From Grammothele lineata (Eukaryota > Basidiomycota > Agaricomycetes > Polyporales > Polyporaceae), in NCBI GenBank assembly GCA_002150815.3, contig NDFF03000320.1, positions 124,001-188,000 of the forward strand: 64,000 bases of DNA. Reading direction: 5' to 3'. This document shows positions 57,627 through 64,000 of this stretch, in pieces (the stretch's first letter is position 1; the number at the start of each line of letters is the position of its first letter). The notes beneath the pieces were generated by a model. The model was given only the letters and a program-made list of their open reading frames with translations, had not been told where the DNA came from and ran no database searches. Made by a program: the position numbers and the translations under genes.

Positions 57627-58090
57627 ATGTGCAGACTGCGCCAGTGCGTATTAGCTCATTCGGTACTACGTATCGACCAAAGCGCTGAAGGAACGACTTA
57701 CAGGATCCGGACTGTTTACAAGAAGTGCGGCCACGCCATTACGCACCCCGACGTAGTTGTATGCCGGTGTTGAAGTTGTACTCCTCGTTGACCTCGCTAA
57801 CCGATACCGGCAGGTCGTATGCGACTCCAGCAGGTGCATTTTCAGCCCGTATCATCTGCCGACCTGCGTCGGTGCGAACTGCAAGAGAACTTGTTGGCAC
57901 TAGTAAGCAGGACCGGCAATTCCCTGTCGGAATGCAACTGAATTCTTTCGCCTTGCAGTCGCCAGGCCCCCGAGCAATATAGTGAGATTTTGAACTTACC
58001 TGCTTAGGCAACACAATGCTAACCGGCGTATTGCTCATAGCCGAACACCTGGACGAGTACTGCCCGAACTGCCTAGCGGCCCGGCGCTGA
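57627..58090 (+). CDS. Small cysteine-rich protein, basidiomycete MC... family
   Basis: Five short exons: 57627-57643, 57704-57758, 57814-57902, 57959-57981, 58041-58090; 234 nt, 77 residues. None of the exons stands out as an open frame, so the gene is easy to miss. The joined protein starts MCRLRQIRTVYKKCGH, continues with CDSSRCIFSPYHLPTC and CKRTCWHYRQAPEQY, and ends DEYCPNCLAARR: ten Cys and three His, with CxxC pairs. I recognise the spacing Y-x2-CGH ... C-x4-CxFSp-x-H ... CW-x2-R-x-PEQY from small multi-exon mushroom proteins of unknown function; zinc binding is likely. No signal peptide is seen, so it is probably intracellular. All four introns are canonical, and the last has a GCTAAC branch site. 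Confidence 0.8.
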
Positions 58091-58393
58091 AGGGTCGATG
58101 ACTTCCATGGCCGACACAGAGCTTCTAGACCGACTGTTCAATAGCGTAGTGTAGATTGTAATTCGGGGCGTGAGAGCTGAATGATGATTGTGCCTTGAGA
58201 TTGGTTCTTGGACGTCCAATATACTCAATGGTGGCTGTTGCTGGCAGCATGTTATCGCATCTAGTCTGGTAGCAATCGAGCGACGAAGACTAGAACCTAG
58301 TGATACAAACATGATACAAAGTAGCAGAAACGTACTGCGTAATGGAATGAGGTTTGAGATTGAGACAAGAATTTAGGACATACAGAAGCATCC
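58091..58393. other. Convergent intergenic region, 303 bp
   Basis: Lies between the small Cys-rich gene and SF3B6, 3' end to 3' end. Nothing else is seen. Confidence 0.55.
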
Positions 58394-58887
58394 TCAGTCC
58401 TCATCCTTGATATCATGCTTCTTCTTGAGCTGTGCCAATTCCTCCTCTCTCCTCGCCAGCTCCGCCTTTGCCGCTGCCGCATCCTGTTTCGCAGGCATGT
58501 GGTACAAGACGACAATATACCGCTCTTGCAGATGGAAGCCGTTTAGGTGATCCAATGCATTCTTCGCCTGCAGCGCGACGCCCTCTCGTCAAACCCAGTG
58601 CAGGGAAGTGGAGAAGGGTTGCGGAACTCACATCCATCACGTCGTCAAAGACAACAAAAGCGGTGCCCTTTGTCTTCGGCTCATTTCCAATCCGAACCTG
58701 ACGAATGCTACCGTACCGTCCGAACAAGTCGTACAAATCCTCTCCTGTGATCTGGTAATTCAGGTTTTTCACGAATAGGATCCGGTTCGCGCCTGGAGGC
58801 AGTTTTGACTGCGAGTCAACGGTCCTGTAAGCTCTTGTACGTGGAGTAGCGTGAGAGAGATAGTACCGTGGGTCGTTGCATGGCCAT
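58394..58887 (-). CDS. SF3B6: Splicing factor 3B subunit 6 (SF3b14a/p14), branch-point RRM protein
   Basis: Three exons: 58887-58867 (21 nt), 58808-58632, 58567-58394; 123 residues. One RRM: RNP2 is ILFVKNL (about 17-23) and RNP1 is KGTAFVVF, followed by DAKNALDHLNGF and RYIVVLYHM and a charged helical tail ending KKKHDIKDED. The start MAMQRPTSKLPPGANR matches the human p14 N-terminus and is recovered only with the tiny first exon. Known role: bound to SF3B1 in the U2 snRNP, next to the branch-point adenosine. The position of human Tyr22, which stacks on that adenosine, is Phe19 here. Confidence 0.96.
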
Positions 58888-59209
58888 GGTGGCGGTCGGG
58901 GGCAGAGGTGCGACACGCTCGCTGCAGAACGGTCGCCACTGTGGCTGACAGCAATGCTCACCCATCCAGATTAGGCCACGCCCAGATCCGGCCCGGACTG
59001 AGGGGCGCGCGGCGCGCCCCGAGTTGCCTTGTACTGACGGTCGCGAAACGCGGACGGCGACGTTTCAGGCATTTTTCAGACAGCCATCACTTAGACGTAA
59101 CACGATCGACATTAGCATTCAAACGTTGAGCTACCTATACACAACCGGTCCCTTCCAGGTGCCAGCAAGGTGCCAGACCCCACTAGGTCCGACTATGTCC
59201 CCAACTTGA
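58888..59209. other. SF3B6 promoter region, 322 bp
   Basis: Lies between the SF3B6 start and the 3' end of PEBP copy A (both minus). No coding frame is supported. Confidence 0.5.
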
Positions 59210-60159
59210 TCATAGAAGGAACAAGCTCAGCATCGCCGCAACACCCGTCAGACCCACAAGGCTTAGTTCAGTCCGACCTCCTGCGCTTGAGGCGCCAGCA
59301 GACGAGTTCGTGCTTGTAGAAACTGCGCTCGAGGATGTCACCGAGGTGCTCGAATTGTCTGGACCTGTCATGAAGAAAGTGCCCGCGACGGGCGCACCAA
59401 GCCCCGTTTCGGCTGCGAACACAGAGATATTGAAGTTGGTGATGGGCGTCGACGAGTTGACGAACATCGGTGCGACAGTGCTAAAATTCGCGGGCTGCAC
59501 GAAGAGGAGGAGGATGTACCTAGGGCGATTGACGTCAGCCGGATTCTAGGCAAAGGCTTAGAAGACGCACCGGTGCGGATCAGATCCTGCCGGAGGCGTG
59601 GGGCGGAGGAAATCAGAGATTGCAGGTGTGTTGTTTACGAGGAGCGCGCCATCCGCGACATTCCCACTCAGCGTCATGCCCGGAGCGAGTAGGTGGCGGA
59701 TTTGGCTGACGTTGGGGTTTTGCGGAGTAAGAGCATCAGGGTCAACCATGGCCAGAACGAACGTCTGTTGGGCGAAACTGGTTGTGTTGCTCTGGAACGA
59801 CACATTGGGGCGCAGCGCGTTCTCTGTCCATTCGGTGCCTAGTCGGTGCCTACCCACGGGAAGTGAGAGAATCAAGCATACTCACGCTCCATAGTCATAT
59901 TTAGACCCGGAGTAACCGTAACGTTGGTGTTGGTAGTATTGTCGAAAAACACCACATCCAAGAGACCCGTCGGTGCAAATGTCGACAAGACTATCCATCC
60001 ATAAACATCTACTCTGGTCCAAACCTGACGCGAGCATCACTCACCATCTGGAACGATCTTAGCGTTATTGAACGCCTGAACAACAGCCTGTGTGGTGACA
60101 TTCTGAGCGGAAACGCAGGAAACTGTGACCACGGCGAAGGTGAGCAACTTAGCAAGCAT
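59210..60159 (-). CDS. PEBP-like secreted protein, copy A, GPI-anchored
   Basis: Four exons: 60159-60045, 59990-59886, 59823-59571, 59519-59210; 260 residues. A signal peptide (LLTFAVVTVSCVSAQ, about 1-19) precedes the phosphatidylethanolamine-binding fold, seen from LAMVDPDALTPQNP and GSDPHRYILLLF (DPDxP-like and HRY motifs that form the ligand pocket). The Pro usual in DPDAP is Leu here. Residues about 205-240 are Ser/Thr-rich, and the last 18 (LSLVGLTGVAAMLSLFLL) are hydrophobic, as in GPI-anchor signals. In yeast, cytosolic members inhibit carboxypeptidase Y; a role for secreted fungal PEBPs is unknown. TATATAAG lies about 75 bp upstream. Confidence 0.88.
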
Positions 60160-61216
60160 CGTGGATGTGGGCACAGGTCCGAGGGAAAGTCTCATCCGAG
60201 TCGGCCACCCGCCGGGGGTGGTCGGTACGTTTGCTTATATACCGCCTGTTCTGTCTTGGCACACGGCCCGTCTCGTCCTGGCAAACAAATAACCCCGTGT
60301 GATTGCACAGCCCAATAGAGCTCCGCGCATGGGAGGCCGGCAGCGCGCCGGGGCTATCGGCCCCATAACTTGTCACAATTGGGAACGGAGAGCGTCGAAG
60401 GCTATATCGCATAGAAACGCGGACCTGATCGTGGATCGCTACCGGCTATGAGTAACAGTGAGTCCATCAGAACATCTAAAAAGGGGGCAACGGCCAAAAC
60501 CTAGTAAGTACTTACTATAACCTGGGAACAGCTGCGTAGGGCGTCCACGCTCCGAGTCCACACGCATACGACGCCGCTAGGTATTGGTGATTGTGATCGT
60601 ACAAACGATGCGTTCTGATACGTCTCCTCGGACTCTAAAGTGACTAGAGGCAGTGCCGCAGCGACGATAGTTCGCCGTTATACCGATGGTTGAATCGAAT
60701 GATACCTGGTATTTCTGTCTAGTTCTTGATTAGAGAGGTGTAAATCTTCAGTAAATCCGAGGGTCGCTGATGCTCCAGAGTAACAGTCTGTTTCGGGGGA
60801 CCCCTGCCAATTGTATATGTGGATAACAGCAGACGCGGCGATGCGATAGTTCGAGCACATCTTGGTTGACGGCAAGGCCTATTGGACGCGCTCAGCGGTA
60901 GCGTTCGTGTCCTTTCAACGTGTCGCGCGCCCAACGGGCGCCTCCCCTGAGATAGCTGATCGCGTCACATATATTGCTTTCTCTTGTACATGCTGCTTTA
61001 CTAGTAATCTCTACTATTACCTCGCTGTACAGGGCTCAACATTTCGATATGTGGAGAACCGTGGGTACGAAATTGCCGCTCTGCTTTTATATCTGTACGA
61101 TGCTTTACATTTAGGAATTGGCACTGAGTACTGAATAATGCCAGCCCGAGTCTTTCCTGCAAACGTATGCCAGGTAGATGAGCCCAGACTGAACCATGGA
61201 ACCCGAGACGGTTCAA
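60160..61216. other. Intergenic region, 1.06 kb, within the PEBP array
   Basis: Promoter of copy A and 3' flank of copy B. A TATA box (minus strand) is at 60234-60241. No remnant of a further copy is visible. Confidence 0.55.
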
Positions 61217-62071
61217 CTAAACCGAGCTGGCATCCGGGCCTGTGAGGAAGAAGTTGCCAGCTACGGGGTCTCCCAACCCGGTCTGCTCAGCAAAGAGAGA
61301 GATATTGAAGCCGCTGACTGGCGTCGATGCGTTCACGAACTGCGCAGCGACCTCGTCGAAACCCTCGGGTTGTACGAAGAGCAAGAGAGTGTACCTTCCG
61401 GGGTGATCCGAGGGGGTGAGTGGACAGTCCTTTGTCAGCCTCCATGTTCACACGTCTGTGAGAACGCTCGACGTGGTCGAGGGACGCACCGGTGTGGATC
61501 TGACCCGGCGGGAGGCGTTGGACGGCGGTAGTCAGAAATGGCGGGCGTGCCGTTTACAAGAAGGGCCCCTTCCGCAATGTTGCCGTTGAGCGTGATGTCC
61601 GGAGCGAGCCAGTGGCGGATCTGGGCGCTGGTCGGATTTTGAGGTGTCGGAGCGTCAGGGTCGACCATAGCGAGAACGAAGGTTTGGGCGGCAAGCGTCG
61701 TGTCGTTACTCTGAAATGATACAGTCGGAGCCAGCGCGTTCTCTGTATGTCTTCAGGTTAGTGAGTGCTCAACTCATGAAGCTGCGCCAAAAACTCACGT
61801 TCTCTGATCAAATTCATTCCCGGACTCACATTGACCGTCGTGTTAGTCGTGTTGTCGAAGAAAATTACGCCAAGAAGGCCGACTGGATTGAACGTCGGAA
61901 GCACTGAGGAGCAGATTAATCCAAGTTCAACAGAAATTTGCTCTTAGTCTACTCACCATCTGGAACGATACCCGCAGAATTGAAGGCGTTGACCACCGAA
62001 GCCGTATCTTGAGCAGAAATACGCAACACAGCGAACGAAATGATGCTGAGGCTGAGGAACTGCACAATCAT
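61217..62071 (-). CDS. PEBP-like secreted protein, copy B, no GPI tail
   Basis: Four exons: 62071-61957, 61903-61799, 61742-61490, 61394-61217; 216 residues. Exon sizes 1-3 (115, 105, 253 nt) and intron phases are identical to copy A. The signal peptide is MIVQFLSLSIISFAVLRISA; the PEBP motifs are VDPDAPTPQNP (canonical) and GSDPHRYTLLLF. The chain stops at TGPDASSV, exactly where copy A goes into its Ser/Thr-rich stalk, so this product should be soluble and secreted. Intron 3 is 95 nt, longer than usual, with acceptor GGAAG, a weak site; RNA evidence could shift it. Confidence 0.83.
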
Positions 62072-62813
62072 GGTAGGACTGGACAGATGGAGAAGTTATC
62101 TGTGCAATGACCAACCCACTGGGTAGTCGTCGCCGTGGTCTTTAATACCCCTGTTGTTTGCTCTTGGCGCTGTGAGGGGATCCGCGTCCTTGACGGGGTC
62201 GTGGGCTTTCGCGTTCACATGTACCGCTGTGCATGGGAGTCCTGCCCCTAGCTGTTCTCCACTGCGGCGTGGAAGTTTCGAAGACCGTTCTTATAATTAC
62301 CAGCGGCTAATCATAGAATTCCAAGGGACTATACGTACGCCTACATACCGAGAAGTCGCCGGTGGGATGGAAGCCTTCCAGGCGGCCATACTCTGTGAGA
62401 CTCAACCTAACCTTGCTTGCATTGGCTGGATGTCTTTCCCCTCTTAGGCCTGAAGAACAATTATGGTGGATGATTCCGAATCCATGATAGTGCTGGATAT
62501 CAATTGTTCCCAAACAGCTTCGCACAGCTCAAAAAAGCAGGCGTACTAGTTTGGCTGCGTGCACGATGGAAGAATTCCTGTCTTACGGGCTCTTAGTAGA
62601 ATTTTGTTGACTGAAGTACCGCCAATGTTCTTCCTCTAACGCTTAAGCACGCATTTGCATATGAATTTACAGAAAACACATACATGTCTCCCAGCACATT
62701 GACATCAATCCTAAGTGCCGCCTCAAGGTATACGCAAGTAACTCGCTCGAAAGCCAAGAGAGCTCGGGACAGCGATGTCTCACACCCTGATAGAACACTT
62801 CGAAAGGAGAAAA
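62072..62813. other. Intergenic region, 742 bp, within the PEBP array
   Basis: Promoter of copy B (TATTAAAG on the minus strand near 62140) and 3' flank of copy C. No coding frame is supported. Confidence 0.5.
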
Positions 62814-63682
62814 TCACGTTGAGCTTGCGTCCGGTCCGGTGAGGAAGAAGTTGCCCGCAACAGGCTCGCCCAGTCCGGTCTCCGCCGCGAAAAGGGAGAT
62901 ATTGAAGCCACTGGTCGGCGTCGACGAGTTCACGAACATGGCCGCGGTAGCGTCAAATCCGTCTGGCTGAACAAACAACAGAAGCACGTAACTGCATCGT
63001 GTGCCGTCAGGCGGGAATGCGAAGGAGTAGAAGGCGAAGATCATGTCAGCCCTTCGCACGCACGTGAGAACTGAGGGCGATGAATCGGACGCACCGATGA
63101 GGGTCGGACCCCGCAGGAGGTGTGGGGCGGAGGAAATTGGAGATGGCAGGAGTGTTGTTCATGAGGAGTGCCCCCTGAGCGACGTCGCCGGTGGGTATCA
63201 TGTCCGGCGCGAGGAGGTGGCGGATCTGGGACTCCGACGGGTTCTGGGGCGTAGGGGCATCGGGGTCAACCATAGCGAGGACGAATGTCCTTTGAGCGAG
63301 AGACAAGTCTTCGCTCTGGAGCGAGACATTGGGCCTGAGGGCGTTCTCTGAGGGTGGTTGGTGTATGCGATGAAGACTTGACGTCGTCCACAAAGAAAAG
63401 TATACTTACGCTCCCTGATCAGATGCAAGCCTGGGGTCACGTTCACCGTCGTACCCGTCGTGTTGTCAAGGAAGACCACATTTAAGAGGCCCACGGGGTC
63501 GAAGGAAGGTAACACTGGTGGATTACGTGAATCGACTGTAGACCCTCGCATATCTAAGTTTGACCGTACTCACCATCCGGCACGATGTTTGCGGCATCGA
63601 ACGCCTGGACAACAGAAGACGTGTCCTGCGCGCAAGCGTAAGAAACGGCGAGAGTAGTGATAGCAACTAGCTTGGAGAGCAT
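62814..63682 (-). CDS. PEBP-like secreted protein, copy C, no GPI tail
   Basis: Four exons: 63682-63574, 63514-63410, 63347-63095, 62991-62814; 214 residues. Exons 2-4 have the same lengths as in copy B (105, 253, 178 nt). A signal peptide (MLSKLVAITTLAVSYACAQ) is followed by the PEBP fold with VDPDAPTPQNP and GSDPHRYVLLLF, ending TGPDASST. It lacks the stalk and anchor of copy A. The closer match of exon structure and C-terminus between B and C suggests they separated after A diverged, or that A gained its tail. TATAAG lies about 60 bp upstream (minus strand 63743-63738). Confidence 0.87.
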
Positions 63683-64000
63683 CACAAGGGCGGGATGTTC
63701 GTTAGGTGGCACTGCTGGGCTGTGACAGTCTCCTATACTTATAACCACTTTTCCTAGACACCATGCGAAGACCTTCATGTAGCGGGTCGTGTCATTCGAG
63801 CTTCCTCTTGTAGCCTAACCCATGGGAACGGGACTAATTTCAGCCTTTGCATGGATGAACAGAAGCTTAGTATGGCGTCACCCCAGAGACAGCGAACGAT
63901 ACGTAGACCAATTATGTTCCCTGGACGAGTGTGAAATTTTCAGCGCACCATACCGAGAAAAACCCATATGTGTAACTCACCTTTATTTACGGCGGGATGG
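63683..64000. other. Upstream flank of PEBP copy C, 318 bp
   Basis: Contains the TATA-like box of copy C and then unassigned sequence to the window edge. No gene is seen. Confidence 0.5.

Noticed and set aside
57493..58090. Fungal mating pheromone precursor as identity of the small gene
   Set aside because: The protein ends in LAARR, without a C-terminal CaaX box, and is Cys-rich throughout, so it is not a pheromone precursor.
58888..58961. Read-through N-terminal extension of SF3B6
   Set aside because: The human-like MAMQ start with a 21-nt first exon is a better match than the unspliced frame.
1..64000. Transposons, rDNA, tRNA genes, CRISPR or prophage-like elements
   Set aside because: No terminal repeats, transposase or reverse-transcriptase motifs, cloverleaf candidates or repeat-spacer arrays were recognised by eye; a tRNA scan would be needed to be sure about tRNAs.

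Overview
The window is nuclear DNA from a filamentous basidiomycete, most likely an Agaricomycete (possibly Polyporales; the exact lineage is inference). The grounds are GC-rich, densely packed genes on both strands; about 166 short introns, mostly 45-70 nt with GTRNGY donors, that must be removed to restore conserved proteins; and families typical of mushrooms (a WW/4-TM membrane protein, a small Cys-rich MC... family, PEBP arrays). I rebuilt 28 protein genes exon by exon. In every gene the exon lengths sum to a multiple of three and the joined frame restores family motifs. No rRNA, tRNA, transposon or CRISPR array was recognised.

Layout: 0-8 kb, FYVE-RING ubiquitin ligase (5' end off the window), an acidic coiled-coil protein, proteasome regulator PI31 and, divergently, splicing helicase PRP5. 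8-20 kb, a DHA1-type MFS exporter, nucleoporin NSP1, an OSCA/CSC1 cation channel and a WW-domain membrane protein. 20-29 kb, nucleoporin NUP82 divergent from proteasome alpha7, then RPN12 divergent from proteasome beta1, then a conserved unknown protein. 29-45 kb, a Gfo/Idh/MocA oxidoreductase, replication licensing factor CDT1, a sugar transporter, a 2.8-kb gene-free stretch, a CCCH zinc-finger protein, Rho-GDI and COQ2. 44.7-56.3 kb, RIX1 (60S maturation), an RRN11-like Pol I initiation factor, a LAA2-like AP-1 accessory protein and RPA190, the largest Pol I subunit. 56-64 kb, a 77-residue Cys-rich protein gene split over five exons, SF3B6, and three tandem PEBP-like secreted proteins, of which only one keeps a GPI-anchor tail.

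Functionally related genes lie close together: four proteasome genes (PI31, alpha7, RPN12, beta1), two partners of the Nup82-Nsp1 nuclear pore complex, two U2-snRNP splicing factors (PRP5, SF3B6), and three Pol I/ribosome-assembly genes. Most housekeeping genes are in divergent pairs with 140-380 bp shared promoters. The 5-10 kb and 36-39 kb areas and the last 8 kb look more accessory (transporters, lineage-specific small protein, tandem duplicates). Nothing looks horizontally acquired. The most unusual features are gene-structure ones: the RPA190 catalytic motif on an 18-nt exon, a 4-nt exon in the sugar transporter, five GC-AG introns, and the beta1 exon junction exactly at the autocleavage site.
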